64,000 nt of DNA. Source: Janthinobacterium sp. PAMC25594 (lineage in GTDB: Bacteria > Pseudomonadota > Gammaproteobacteria > Burkholderiales > Burkholderiaceae_D). The stretch covers positions 5,332,001 through 5,396,000 of the forward strand of contig NZ_CP080377.1 of the NCBI RefSeq assembly GCF_019443505.1, read 5' to 3'. The translations under genes were made by a program, and so were the position numbers. This document shows, one piece after another, positions 7,866 to 16,944 of the stretch; positions within the stretch are counted from its first letter, which is position 1; every line of letters starts with the position of its first letter. The notes under the pieces were generated by a model. The model did no database searches. It saw only the letters and a list, made by a program, of their open reading frames with translations, and had not been told where the DNA came from.

Positions 7866-8654
7866 CTAGAAAGTGCCCCGGCAGGCAGGTGCGTCGAAGC
7901 GGGGATAGCCGATGGCCGGCAACTTGTGCAGCCAGGCGAGCACCACGGTGCGCGCACCTTGTGCATCGTGCGGCTGGCCGTCACGCTGCAGATCCGCGGC
8001 GAGCGTGGCCAGTTCGGTGCAGATGGGCTGCTTGCCAGCCTGCGCGGCCAGCAGCGATGCCAGCAGTTCCGGCAGTACGTCCGCCGCTGGCGCCGCCTGG
8101 CGCGTGGCGCGATAGTGCTGCCAGTAGCGCTCGGCGGCATCGCCATCAAAGCTGGGGACGAAACCGAACGTGGCGTCATCGCGGTGCAAGCGGTACACAG
8201 TGGGAAAGTAATGCGGACCCGTCAGTTCGCCAGGGAAGCGGTCGCGCCGCAGGACGTCGATGGCCAGCGATCCGTCGCGCTCCACGCGCACGGCACTGGG
8301 CGAATCGAACTGGTCCACGCTCGCCATGCTGGGCGAGTTGCCTTGCATGAAGATGATCTTTTGCGTGTAATGGCGCCCGCCCAAGTGGCCGCACAGGGCC
8401 ACATAGCTGTCGTTGAGGACGGTGACGGCCGCAATGGCGCCGCAGCCCGGCTGCAAGCGCGTGTTTTCCTGCCACGCGGGACCTTGATCGGCGGCGCGCA
8501 CGATGCTGATGCGGCCCACAGTGGCACCATGCAAGTCGCCCGGCGCCGTTTCGATGCGCTCGTCGAAGCGCACCGTGTAGCCGTTGCTGTGGACTTCGCC
8601 AGCGTACGCCGCCATGCCCTGCAGCAGGGCCAGCGCCAGAAGCAGAGGTTTCAT
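7866..8654 (-). CDS. Uncharacterised exported protein
   Basis: A 262-residue protein not recognised as a named family. A signal peptide is clear (MKPLLLALALLQGMAAYAG). The mature part contains four cysteines (in GCGAIA, ALCGHLGG, ICTELA and PACRGTF), consistent with periplasmic disulphides. It reads like a beta-rich domain followed by a helical C-terminus. Its ATG overlaps the stop of the mobA-moeA gene by one base (TGATG), so it is translationally coupled to molybdenum-cofactor synthesis. Whether that coupling means a shared function cannot be told. Confidence 0.7.
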   Translation of the reverse strand: MKPLLLALALLQGMAAYAGEVHSNGYTVRFDERIETAPGDLHGATVGRISIVRAADQGPAWQENTRLQPGCGAIAAVTVLNDSYVALCGHLGGRHYTQKIIFMQGNSPSMASVDQFDSPSAVRVERDGSLAIDVLRRDRFPGELTGPHYFPTVYRLHRDDATFGFVPSFDGDAAERYWQHYRATRQAAPAADVLPELLASLLAAQAGKQPICTELATLAADLQRDGQPHDAQGARTVVLAWLHKLPAIGYPRFDAPACRGTF

Positions 8655-10501
8655 CAGGTCAATCCATGGAACAGCACGATATCGACCAGGTCGCCCGTGG
8701 CCACATTGCCTTGCGCTGCATGCAGCACGATCATGCAATTGGCTTGCGTCATCGAGCGCAGGATGCCGGAGCCTTGCGCCCCCGTCACGCGCACGTGCTG
8801 GCGCCCGTCCGCACCGCGCTCGACGATGCCGCGCTGGTATTCCGTGCGGCCCCGTTTCTTGCGGATCGGGGCTTGCGCCGCCACTTGCAGCAGCGGCAGG
8901 GTGGCCGTGTCCGCATCGGCGCCCATCATGCTCAGCAGGGTGGGGCGGGCGAGGAAATAAAACGCCGCCATCACGGCCACGGGGTTGCCGGGCAGGCCCA
9001 GCAGCAAGGCCGTGTCGCCTTCGCTGGCAATCCGGCCAAAGGCCATGGGGCGGCCCGGACGCATGTTGATCTGCCAGAAGGCCACTTCACCGAGGCGCGC
9101 GAGGATGTCGCGCGTAAAATCGGCCGCGCCGCTGGACACGCCGCCCGAGGTGATGATGACGTCGGCCGAGGCGCAGGCGCCGCGCAGGGCCGCTTCCAGC
9201 GCCTGCGGATTGTCCTTGACGATGCCCATGTCGAGCACTTCGCAGCCCAGGCGGGTCAGCATGCCCAGCAGGGTGTAGCGGTTGCTGTCGTAGATGCAGC
9301 CCGCGTCCAGCGGTTCGCCGATCGAGCGCAATTCGTCGCCCGTGGAAAAGAAGGCCACGCGCAGGCGGCGGCGCACGGGCACGGTGGCGATGCCCAGCGA
9401 GGCGAGCAGACCCAGTTCGGCCGGACCCAGGCGTTTGCCCTGCAGCAAGGCTGGCTGGCCCTGCATCAAGTCTTCGCCCTTGAAACGGCGGTTGTCGCCG
9501 GGGCGGATGCAATCGGGTGCCAGCGTGATGCTGCTTGCGCTGGCCTGGCGCACCAGTTCCTGCGGCACCACGCTGTCGCAGCCGTCCGGCATGACGGCGC
9601 CCGTCATGATGCGCGCGCATTGTCCGCGTTGCACGGCCACCGTGCCGGGGCGGCCGGCCAGGATGGTGTCGACCACGGCCAGAGTCAACGGGGTACTTCC
9701 GTCCAGGTCGGCGCCATGCAGCGCATAGCCATCCATGGCGGAATTGTCGTGCGCGGGCACGCTGATGGGCGAGATGATGTCGGATGCCAGGATGCGCTCG
9801 AACGCCTGCGGCAGCGGCAGTTGTTCCACATCGGCGACGGGCGCGACGCTGTCGGCCAGGATGGCTTGCGCCATCGGCACGCTCAATCCCTGCGCCTGCA
9901 GGGCGGCCAGCTCGTCCGGCGTATTGATGTTGCCGAACGCGGCGCCATCCTCGAACACTACCTCGGCCAGCTTCAGGGGGCCGTGCCAGGTGCGCATGCG
10001 GCGTTCCCCGCCGCGCAGATACGCATCGAGCTGGGGCAGGGCGGTAGCCTTGACGAGACAGAAGACGGGGTGCGGGCGGCGCACCGTCGATCCCGTCGCC
10101 GGGTCGATCTCTTCGGTGACGGCGATGGCCAGGTCGGCATTGTTTTGCGTCAAGCCGGCGGCCAGGCGCGCCGCCAGGTCGGGCGGCAGCAGGGGCGAGT
10201 CGCACGGCACCGTCAGCAGGTAGGGCGTGCCGGCATGTTGCATGCCGCTGTGCAAGCCGGCCAGCGGGCCCAGCTGGCCAGGCAGCGCGTCCGGCCACAC
10301 GGGCAGGCCGAAGCGCGCGTAATCGCCGGCATCGGCGTGGACGCTGATGGCCAGCTGGCCCACTTGCGGCGCCAGGCGCTGCAGCACGTGGCGCGCCAGG
10401 GGCTGTCCATGCAGGGGCAGCATGCCCTTGTCGCGCTGGCCCATGCGCGTGCCGAGGCCGCCGGCCAGGATCAGGCCGGTAATGTCGTGTGTGTTGATCA
10501 T
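8654..10501 (-). CDS. Fused MobA-MoeA molybdenum cofactor enzyme
   Basis: One uninterrupted 615-residue frame carries two enzymes. Residues 1-203 are MobA (Mo-cofactor guanylyltransferase): LILAGGLGTRMG nucleotide-binding loop, DKGMLPL, and VPCDSPLL with the metal-binding Asp. Residues from about 208 to the end are MoeA (molybdopterin molybdenumtransferase): HDNSAMDGYAL, MTGAVMPDGCDSVVPQE, FSTGDEL, SGGVSSG and LPGNPVAV. The linker is only a handful of residues. Together they would insert molybdate into molybdopterin and attach GMP. No strong ribosome site precedes the ATG at 10501, which is 62 bp after moaA; coupling to moaA is likely. No frameshift or stop is seen at the junction. Confidence 0.9.
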   Translation of the reverse strand: MINTHDITGLILAGGLGTRMGQRDKGMLPLHGQPLARHVLQRLAPQVGQLAISVHADAGDYARFGLPVWPDALPGQLGPLAGLHSGMQHAGTPYLLTVPCDSPLLPPDLAARLAAGLTQNNADLAIAVTEEIDPATGSTVRRPHPVFCLVKATALPQLDAYLRGGERRMRTWHGPLKLAEVVFEDGAAFGNINTPDELAALQAQGLSVPMAQAILADSVAPVADVEQLPLPQAFERILASDIISPISVPAHDNSAMDGYALHGADLDGSTPLTLAVVDTILAGRPGTVAVQRGQCARIMTGAVMPDGCDSVVPQELVRQASASSITLAPDCIRPGDNRRFKGEDLMQGQPALLQGKRLGPAELGLLASLGIATVPVRRRLRVAFFSTGDELRSIGEPLDAGCIYDSNRYTLLGMLTRLGCEVLDMGIVKDNPQALEAALRGACASADVIITSGGVSSGAADFTRDILARLGEVAFWQINMRPGRPMAFGRIASEGDTALLLGLPGNPVAVMAAFYFLARPTLLSMMGADADTATLPLLQVAAQAPIRKKRGRTEYQRGIVERGADGRQHVRVTGAQGSGILRSMTQANCMIVLHAAQGNVATGDLVDIVLFHGLT

Positions 10502-10562
10502 GTCAGGTAGGAAGTGGGTGCATGCGCCATGGTAGCAGCGGCGGGCGCGCGCCGCGCCCGAT

Positions 10563-11684
10563 TCAGCCGCCGATGTATGACATTTCCACTTTCTTTTTAC
10601 CGTGCTCAAGCGTGGTGCCCGTCAAATCCGTCTGGCTGGTGCGCAATTGCGAATAGCGGTCGGTGCGGCCGCGCCACAGTTGCGCCACGGCCGAGGAAAT
10701 TTCCGCGTCGCTATGGCCGCCGCGCAGCAGGCTGCGCAAGTCGTGGCCGCTGCTGGCGAACAAACACGTGTACAGCTTGCCCTCGGTCGAGAGGCGGGCG
10801 CGGCTGCAGTCGGCGCAGAACGCTTGCGTGACGCTGGAAATGAGGCCGATTTCGCCGTCGCCATCGGCGTAGCGCCAGCGCGCCGCCGTCTCGCCCGTGT
10901 AGTTCGGGTTGATGGGCAGCAAGGGCATGTGTGCACCGATGCGGCGCACGACTTCAGCGGACGGGATGACTTCCTGCAAGTTCCAGCCGTTCGAGGCGCC
11001 CACGTCCATGTATTCGATGAAGCGCAGGATGTAGGGCGTGCCCTTGAAGTGGCGCGCCATGGGCACGATTTCCTGCTCGTTCATGCCGGCCTTGACGACC
11101 ATGTTGATCTTGATCGGCCCCAGGCCCGCCGCGTGCGCCGCGTCGATGCCGTGCAGTACGTCGGCGACGGCGAAATCGACGTCGTTCATGCGCTTGAAGG
11201 TGGCGTCGTCGAGCGAGTCGAGCGACACGGTGACGCGGTTCAGGCCCGCATCCTTGAGCGCCTGCGCCTTTCTGGCCAGCAGTGAACCGTTGGTCGTCAG
11301 GGTCAGGTCCAGCGGCTGGCCTGACGGCGTACGCAGCGCGGCCAGCATGGCGATGAGCTTTTCGATATTTTTTCGCAGCAGCGGTTCGCCGCCCGTCAGG
11401 CGGATCTTTTCCACGCCGTGCGCGACGAACAGACGCGCGATGCGCGTGATTTCCTCGAACGACAGCAAATCCGTGTGCGGCAGATACACGTGGTTCTTGT
11501 CGAACACGTCCTTGGGCATGCAATACACGCAACGGAAATTGCAGCGGTCGGTAATCGAGATGCGCAAGTCGTGCAGGGGCCGGCCCAGGCTGTCGGCCAC
11601 GTTGCCGCTGGGGCTTTCCAGCCGCGCGGGGATCGCCAAGGCCCCATTGCGGGCCTCGGCGAGGTAGATAATCTTGTCAGCCAT
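10563..11684 (-). CDS. moaA: GTP 3',8-cyclase MoaA
   Basis: A 373-residue radical-SAM enzyme for the first step of molybdopterin synthesis. The SAM [4Fe-4S] motif CNFRCVYC is followed by the TGGEPLLR glycine motif. The second cluster ligands appear in [11 protein letters not shown] and YTCLF, and the C-terminus ends in the essential Gly-Gly. ATG at 11684 starts MADKIIYL; a GTG 15 bp upstream is an alternative. It lies 29 bp downstream of chrA and upstream of mobA-moeA, all on the same strand. Confidence 0.95.
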   Translation of the reverse strand: MADKIIYLAEARNGALAIPARLESPSGNVADSLGRPLHDLRISITDRCNFRCVYCMPKDVFDKNHVYLPHTDLLSFEEITRIARLFVAHGVEKIRLTGGEPLLRKNIEKLIAMLAALRTPSGQPLDLTLTTNGSLLARKAQALKDAGLNRVTVSLDSLDDATFKRMNDVDFAVADVLHGIDAAHAAGLGPIKINMVVKAGMNEQEIVPMARHFKGTPYILRFIEYMDVGASNGWNLQEVIPSAEVVRRIGAHMPLLPINPNYTGETAARWRYADGDGEIGLISSVTQAFCADCSRARLSTEGKLYTCLFASSGHDLRSLLRGGHSDAEISSAVAQLWRGRTDRYSQLRTSQTDLTGTTLEHGKKKVEMSYIGG

Positions 11685-11713
11685 GAAAGGTGATACCACT
11701 TACGTTAAATCGG

Positions 11714-13060
11714 TCAAGGCAGATACGATAGCACGAGGCCGAAGATGGCACAGGCGAGCAGCAATTTGATGGTTCCCACTTGAAACCTGATCAGCGCCAC
11801 GCCGGCCGCCAGCGCGATGAGCATCGCCAGCCAGTCCCAGTGCGGCACGGGTGTTTCCAGCCAGAAGACGTGGCGGCCAAAGAACAGGGCCAGGCTGGCG
11901 ATGACGCCCACCACGGCCGCCGAAATGGCCGTCAGTGGTGCGCTCAGGCGCAAATTGCCGCGCGACGCTTCCACCAGCGGCGCGCCGGCCAGAATGAAGA
12001 TGAACGAGGGCAGGAAGGTGAACCAGCTGGCGACGAGCGCGCCGCACACGCCCGCCAGCCACAGGTGTTCACCGGCGATGCCTGCGGCATGGCTCCAGCC
12101 GCCGACAAAACCGATGAAGGCGACGATCATGATCAGGGGGCCGGGCGTCGTTTCGCCCAGCCCCAGGCCATCCATCATCTGCGCGCTCGTGATCCAGTGG
12201 TAATGGTCGGCGGCGCCCTGCACCAGGTAGGGCAGCACGGCATACGCACCGCCGAACGTCAGCAGGGCCGCCTTGCTGAAAAACACGCCCATCTGCGCCA
12301 GCGGCTGGTCCACCCCACCCAGCAGTGCCAGACCCAGCCAGGTGATGCAAGCCAGGGCCAGGCCCACGGCGGCCGTGCCCAGCAGGCGTGGCCATTTGAG
12401 CTGCGCGTGCTCCGGCGTGGGAGTGTCGTCATCGATCAGGGCGGCGCCGTAGCGGGCCGCGCCGCCATGCGAGGTGCCGCCGGCCTGAAAATGGGCCGGC
12501 AGCCAGCGCCCGCCCGCCATGCCCAGCAGGGCGGCGGCGAGCACGATCAGCGGAAATGGCAGCTGTAGCACGGCGATGGCGATAAATGCTGCCGCCGCGA
12601 TGGCCATCAGGCCGGGGCTGCGCAAGGTGCGCCGGCCCAGGCGCCAGGCGGCCGCCAGCACGATGGCGACGACGGCCGGCTTGATGCCGTAAAGAACGCC
12701 CGCGATGGCGGCCACGTGGCCGTAGGCCATGTAGAGCCAGGACAGGATGATCAGCACCCCCAGCGAGGGCAACAGGAACAGCAGGCCCGCTACCAGGGCG
12801 CCGCGCGTACGGTGCATCAGCCAGCCGATGTAGATGGCCAGCTGGGTCGCTTCCGGCCCCGGCAGCAGCATGCAGTAATTGAGGGCGTGCAGGAAACGCT
12901 GTTCGGAAATCCAGCGCCGCTTTTCCACCAGTTCCGCATGCATCATGGCGATTTGCCCGGCCGGGCCGCCAAAGCTGACGCAGCCCAGCTTAAGCCAGTA
13001 CCAGAAGGCGCTGCGCAGGCTGACGGGGGCGGGACGGGGCAGGTTGGCGTTCTCGTGCAT
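11714..13060 (-). CDS. chrA: Chromate transporter ChrA (long, two-domain)
   Basis: A 448-residue membrane protein with two homologous halves: the first carries FGGPAGQIAMMHAELVEKRRW and LPGPEATQLAIYIGW, the second FGGAYAVLPYLVQGAADHYHW and GETTPGPLIMIVAFIGF. This duplicated layout is the long-chain ChrA type, which exports chromate or related oxyanions. The central linker (about residues 200-235) is hydrophilic. ATG at 13060 (MHENANLP) is favoured. Its position before molybdenum-cofactor genes raises the possibility that an oxyanion other than chromate matters; this is inference only. Confidence 0.9.
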   Translation of the reverse strand: MHENANLPRPAPVSLRSAFWYWLKLGCVSFGGPAGQIAMMHAELVEKRRWISEQRFLHALNYCMLLPGPEATQLAIYIGWLMHRTRGALVAGLLFLLPSLGVLIILSWLYMAYGHVAAIAGVLYGIKPAVVAIVLAAAWRLGRRTLRSPGLMAIAAAAFIAIAVLQLPFPLIVLAAALLGMAGGRWLPAHFQAGGTSHGGAARYGAALIDDDTPTPEHAQLKWPRLLGTAAVGLALACITWLGLALLGGVDQPLAQMGVFFSKAALLTFGGAYAVLPYLVQGAADHYHWITSAQMMDGLGLGETTPGPLIMIVAFIGFVGGWSHAAGIAGEHLWLAGVCGALVASWFTFLPSFIFILAGAPLVEASRGNLRLSAPLTAISAAVVGVIASLALFFGRHVFWLETPVPHWDWLAMLIALAAGVALIRFQVGTIKLLLACAIFGLVLSYLP

Positions 13061-13088
13061 GGCGGCTGGCTGGCAAAGGTGGGGACGT

Positions 13089-13116
13089 AAAAAAGGGGAA
13101 GCCTGAGCTCCCCCTT
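13089..13116 (-). terminator. Rho-independent terminator after rne
   Basis: On the reverse strand a 10-bp stem (one mismatch) with a 4-base loop is followed by six T residues, 33 bp after the rne stop and just before chrA. Confidence 0.75.
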
Positions 13117-13148
13117 TCATCATTGGCGGCTGGGCGAACCCGGCGCGC

Positions 13149-16100
13149 TTATGGACGTTGCGTGTTGACCTGGATCAACGGCTCATCCGATTGCGGCGGC
13201 AATGGCTTGCGTTCGCGCGGCTTGCGCACGGGAGCGACTGCCTTGGCGGCCGCTTCCTGCGCCAGACGCAGTTTTTCCGGGTCGGTGGCCGCCAGGGTCA
13301 GGCCGGCCGAACCGAGCACGGCGCTCAAGTCCAGCGGCGCTGCCACGGGTGCTGGAGCGACGACAGGTGCCGGCGCTGGAGCAGGGGCGGGAGCAGGCGC
13401 AACGTCGGCAACCACCGGAGCGGCTTCCACCACGGCAGGCGCCGTTTCAGCCACTGGCGCTGGTGCTTCCTCGATCACGGCGACGGCTTCCACCAGCGGC
13501 GCAGCTTCCACCACTGGCACGGCTTCGACGATGATTTCCGCTGGAGCCGGAGCTGGAGCAGCTTCCGCTTTCTCGGCAAAGCTGTACTCGGCAACTGGTG
13601 CCGGTTCGGCAGCGGCTGGTTCAGCTTGCGCTGCAGCCACTTCGACAGGGGCTTGCGCTACGACCGGTTCAGCAACTGGCGCGGCTTCTTCGACCTTGGC
13701 GATATCGACCACCTTGGCCACTTCGACCACTTCGACCACTTCCACGACGGCAGCTTCCACTGGCGCAGCGACGGCGACGACAGCGGCGGCAGCCACGACG
13801 GCGACCGGGGCAGCATCAGCGGCCGCTTCCGGCGCCGGAGCGACCGTAAAGCTGATCACTGGCGCGTCCTGGCCTTCGTTCTCGCCGTTTGCCGATTCGA
13901 TCAGCTCGCCCGTTTCGCGGTCGCGGCGGTTGCGGTTGCGGCCACCACGACGACGGCGGCGGCGTGGTTCTTCGCCTTCCACGTCATTTTCCGTCTCTTC
14001 GCCTTCAGGACCGGCATTGACCGGCGCTTTCAGCAAGCTCGTTGGTGCGGCATCAGCGTCCGGACCGCTTGACGTCACGACCACGTTGATGGCGCTGGCG
14101 CTGGCGCCAAGCAGGGCCAGTTCGTCAGCTTTCACTTCAGCAACAACAGCCTTGTCGGCGCGTGGTTCACGGCCTTCGCGTGGCTGGCGTGGCGGACGTT
14201 CGGCGCGTTCCGGGCGCTCTGCGCGCTCAGGACGTTCCGCGCGTTCAGGGCGCTCGCCCCGTTCGCGTGGCGCTGCCGTTGCCTCGCCCGCTTCACGCGG
14301 TTCGCGTGGCGGACGCGGCGGGCGTGGCGGACGGGCCGCCTTTTCCAGTGCTTCCGCTTCTTTCGCGGCGTCGTCCAGGGCTGGACGGGCCTGGCCTGGT
14401 TCGCGTTCTTCGCGGCCAGGCTTGCCGTTGCGGCCACGGCCACGCGGGCCACGGCTGTTGCGGTCGCCACGGTCGGCGCCGGCTGGCTTGGCCGGTGCGG
14501 CAGGGGCGGGCGCTGGCGCCACCGGTGCCGGGGCGCCGGTGAAGAAGCTGATGATCTTGGCGATCAGGCCTTGTGGTGCGGCAGGCGCGGCCACCGGGGC
14601 TGGTTTCGCTTCGACGGGCTTGCGCTCGACCAGCGGTGCCGGCTGGTCAGGGGTGATCGTCTTGACGACGGCTTCCTGGCGCGGCTTGGCTTCTTCCTTC
14701 TGGCGCTTGCTGTAAGCCATGTCGGTTTCAGCGCTTTCGGCCAGGTTGTAGCTGGCCTGGCTGTCTTCCAGACGCGGATCGTCGTGCTTGATGCGTTCCA
14801 GCTTGTAATGCGGCGTTTCCAGATGCTTGTTCGGGATCAGGATCACGGCGATGCGGTGGCGGTTCTCGATTTTGAGTACTTCGCCGCGCTTTTCGTTGAG
14901 CAGGAAGGCGCCCACGTCCACGGGCACTTGCACGTGGATGGTGGCCGAGTTTTCCTTCATCGCTTCTTCCTGGATGATGCGCAGCACCTGCAGGGCGGAC
15001 GATTCCGTGTCGCGGATGTGGCCGGTGCCGGAGCAGCGCGGGCACGTCACGTGCGAGCCTTCGGACAGCGAAGGGCGCAGGCGCTGGCGCGACAGTTCCA
15101 TCAGGCCGAAGCGGGAAATCTTGCCCATTTGTACACGGGCACGGTCATGGTGCAGTGCATCTTTCAAACGCTGTTCCACTTCGCGCTGATTTTTTGCCAC
15201 TTCCATGTCGATGAAGTCGATGACGATCAAGCCGCCCAGATCGCGCAGGCGCAGCTGGCGGGCCACTTCTTCGGCCGCTTCGCAGTTGGTGTTGAAGGCG
15301 GTCGTCTCGATGTCCGAACCGCGCGTGGCGCGGGCCGAGTTGACGTCGACGGACACCAGCGCTTCGGTGTGGTCGATGACGATGGCGCCGCCCGATGGCA
15401 GCGGCACGGTGCGGCTGTACGCCGTTTCAATCTGATGTTCGATCTGGAAGCGCGAGAACAGCGGCACGTCGTCGCTGTAGCGTTTTACGCGGTGCACCAT
15501 GTCGGGCATCACGTGGCTCATGAACTGGTGCGCCTGGTCGTAGATCTCGTCGGTATCGATCAGGATCTCGCCGATGTCGGGCTGGAAGTAGTCGCGGATG
15601 GCGCGGATGACGAGCGACGATTCCTGGTAGATCAGGAAAGCGCCGTTGGCCGACTTGCCGGCGCCTTCGATGGCGCGCCACAGTTGCATCAGGTAATTCA
15701 AGTCCCACTGCAGTTCATCGACGTTGCGGCCGATGCCGGCGGTGCGGGCAATGACGGACATGCCAGCTGGCAAGTCCAGTTTATCCATGGTTTCGCGCAA
15801 TTCCTGACGCTCTTCACCTTCCACGCGGCGCGATACGCCACCGCCACGCGGGTTGTTCGGCATCAAGACCAGGTAACGGCCGGCCAGCGAGACGAACGAG
15901 GTCAGGGCGGCCCCCTTGTTGCCGCGCTCTTCCTTTTCGACCTGGACCATGATTTCCTGGCCTTCGCGCAGCGCTTCCTTGACGGAAGCGTTACGCACAT
16001 CGACGCCTTCGCGGAAATACGTGCGGGCAACTTCCTTGAAAGGCAGGAAGCCGTGGCGGTCTTCGCCATAGCTGACGAAGCACGCTTCGAGCGATGGCTC

Positions 16101-16247
16101 GATGCGCGTGATGACGCCCTTGTAGATGTTGGATTTGCGCTGTTCGCGCCCGGCTGTCTCGATATCGATGTCGATCAGTTTCTGTCCGTCGACAATCGCT
16201 ACGCGCAGTTCTTCTTGCTGCGTGGCATTAAACAACATGCGTTTCAT
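13149..16247 (-). CDS. rne: Ribonuclease E
   Basis: A 1032-residue endoribonuclease that scaffolds the RNA degradosome. It starts MKRMLFNATQQEELRVAIVDGQKL. The S1 domain follows (IYKGVITRIEPSLEACFVSYG), then the catalytic DNase-I-like part with metal-binding Asp in VSVDVNSA and VIDFIDM, and the zinc-link CPRCSGTGH. The C-terminal half is disordered: an Arg-rich RNA-binding segment with RPERAE repeats, an RRRRRRGGRNRNRRDRETGE stretch, and a long Ala/Pro/Val-rich tail ending in a short basic motif RKPRERKPL. GGAG lies 9 bp before the ATG. It diverges from rluC across nearly 700 bp. Confidence 0.96.
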   Translation of the reverse strand: MKRMLFNATQQEELRVAIVDGQKLIDIDIETAGREQRKSNIYKGVITRIEPSLEACFVSYGEDRHGFLPFKEVARTYFREGVDVRNASVKEALREGQEIMVQVEKEERGNKGAALTSFVSLAGRYLVLMPNNPRGGGVSRRVEGEERQELRETMDKLDLPAGMSVIARTAGIGRNVDELQWDLNYLMQLWRAIEGAGKSANGAFLIYQESSLVIRAIRDYFQPDIGEILIDTDEIYDQAHQFMSHVMPDMVHRVKRYSDDVPLFSRFQIEHQIETAYSRTVPLPSGGAIVIDHTEALVSVDVNSARATRGSDIETTAFNTNCEAAEEVARQLRLRDLGGLIVIDFIDMEVAKNQREVEQRLKDALHHDRARVQMGKISRFGLMELSRQRLRPSLSEGSHVTCPRCSGTGHIRDTESSALQVLRIIQEEAMKENSATIHVQVPVDVGAFLLNEKRGEVLKIENRHRIAVILIPNKHLETPHYKLERIKHDDPRLEDSQASYNLAESAETDMAYSKRQKEEAKPRQEAVVKTITPDQPAPLVERKPVEAKPAPVAAPAAPQGLIAKIISFFTGAPAPVAPAPAPAAPAKPAGADRGDRNSRGPRGRGRNGKPGREEREPGQARPALDDAAKEAEALEKAARPPRPPRPPREPREAGEATAAPRERGERPERAERPERAERPERAERPPRQPREGREPRADKAVVAEVKADELALLGASASAINVVVTSSGPDADAAPTSLLKAPVNAGPEGEETENDVEGEEPRRRRRRGGRNRNRRDRETGELIESANGENEGQDAPVISFTVAPAPEAAADAAPVAVVAAAAVVAVAAPVEAAVVEVVEVVEVAKVVDIAKVEEAAPVAEPVVAQAPVEVAAAQAEPAAAEPAPVAEYSFAEKAEAAPAPAPAEIIVEAVPVVEAAPLVEAVAVIEEAPAPVAETAPAVVEAAPVVADVAPAPAPAPAPAPVVAPAPVAAPLDLSAVLGSAGLTLAATDPEKLRLAQEAAAKAVAPVRKPRERKPLPPQSDEPLIQVNTQRP
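14190..14262 (-). repeat. In-frame 18-bp tandem repeats in rne (RPERAE units)
   Basis: About four diverged copies of an 18-bp unit encode RPERAE in the Arg-rich region of RNase E, within the segment thought to bind RNA. The copies differ at third positions, so this is selection on the peptide or an old duplication rather than recent slippage. Confidence 0.6.
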
Positions 16248-16944
16248 TTTTATAACTCCGCGACCCGTAGGCCATCTCAAATCCGCTTCCGGGGAAGCGG
16301 CGAAAGTACAGGGATATATGCGAGAACGGGAGTGCTGGCGGGGGAAATGCCCAGGCGTGCGGAGCAACAACGCGTACGAGATATGCGTTACGGCCGCAAC
16401 AGGCGCGGTGAGGTCAATCGTCATGCCGAGTGCACAGGACACTTGCAACTCATCTGAAACAGCCCGGATGAGAATGAACTGCATCGGGGGCAGAGAATGC
16501 AAGTGGTCAGCAAATTCAGAGCCAAAATCGTTAGCCGGCTCATTACAGGGATCGCGATGGCGAGGCTTGGCCTCAGCCTATCATCGACAACCCTCAGTAT
16601 TTGGCCACATACGGGGTTTGGCGAAAACGGCAAGCGTTATCAACTTCATCAACCCGCGAGCCCGACTCGATAAGTCGCGCTAACGGGTACTTATCCTTAT
16701 AATCCCACACTCACTTCAGCATCTCCACGCCTTATCCGATTACAACTACGGTGCAACCTTGATTCGCGCGGGGATGGTGCATATACATTTTTTTCCACCG
16801 AATTTGCAATTTGGCGAGGCCGGTGGAGACGCCCCTGTGTAAAATGTGCTTTTATTCTTACACTCGCAGCAGCCAGGGCCGCAGCAAAAACAATTATATA
16901 TTCAAAATGAAGGACTTAGAGAGATTTCTGGGAAGACATAGTAA
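16248..16944. promoter_or_regulatory. Long divergent regulatory region between rne and rluC
   Basis: Almost 700 bp with no convincing gene. It must hold the rne leader on one side and the rluC promoter on the other. A perfect hairpin sits close to the rne start (listed separately). A TATAAT at 16698-16703 is present on the forward strand but has no good -35 partner at 17 bp, so no promoter is assigned. RNase E genes are known to autoregulate through structured 5' leaders. Confidence 0.55.
16283..16300 (-). promoter_or_regulatory. Perfect hairpin in the rne leader
   Basis: An 8-bp perfect stem (CCGCTTCC / GGAAGCGG) with a 2-base centre lies about 35 bp upstream of the rne start codon. Its place in the leader just before the ribosome site suits a role in RNase E autoregulation, by analogy with enterobacterial rne leaders. 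Confidence 0.45.

Noticed and set aside
14571..16457. Long forward open frame antisense to rne
   Set aside because: The reverse strand encodes a full ribonuclease E with all motifs; the antisense product has no domain and lacks a ribosome site.
16126..16683. Forward open frame reaching into the rne-rluC gap
   Set aside because: It begins inside rne antisense and has no ribosome site, motifs or plausible composition; the gap is better read as regulatory.
16681..16692. TAACGGGTACTT, also found at 26462-26473
   Set aside because: Twelve-base coincidences are expected many times in 64 kb, and the flanks do not match.
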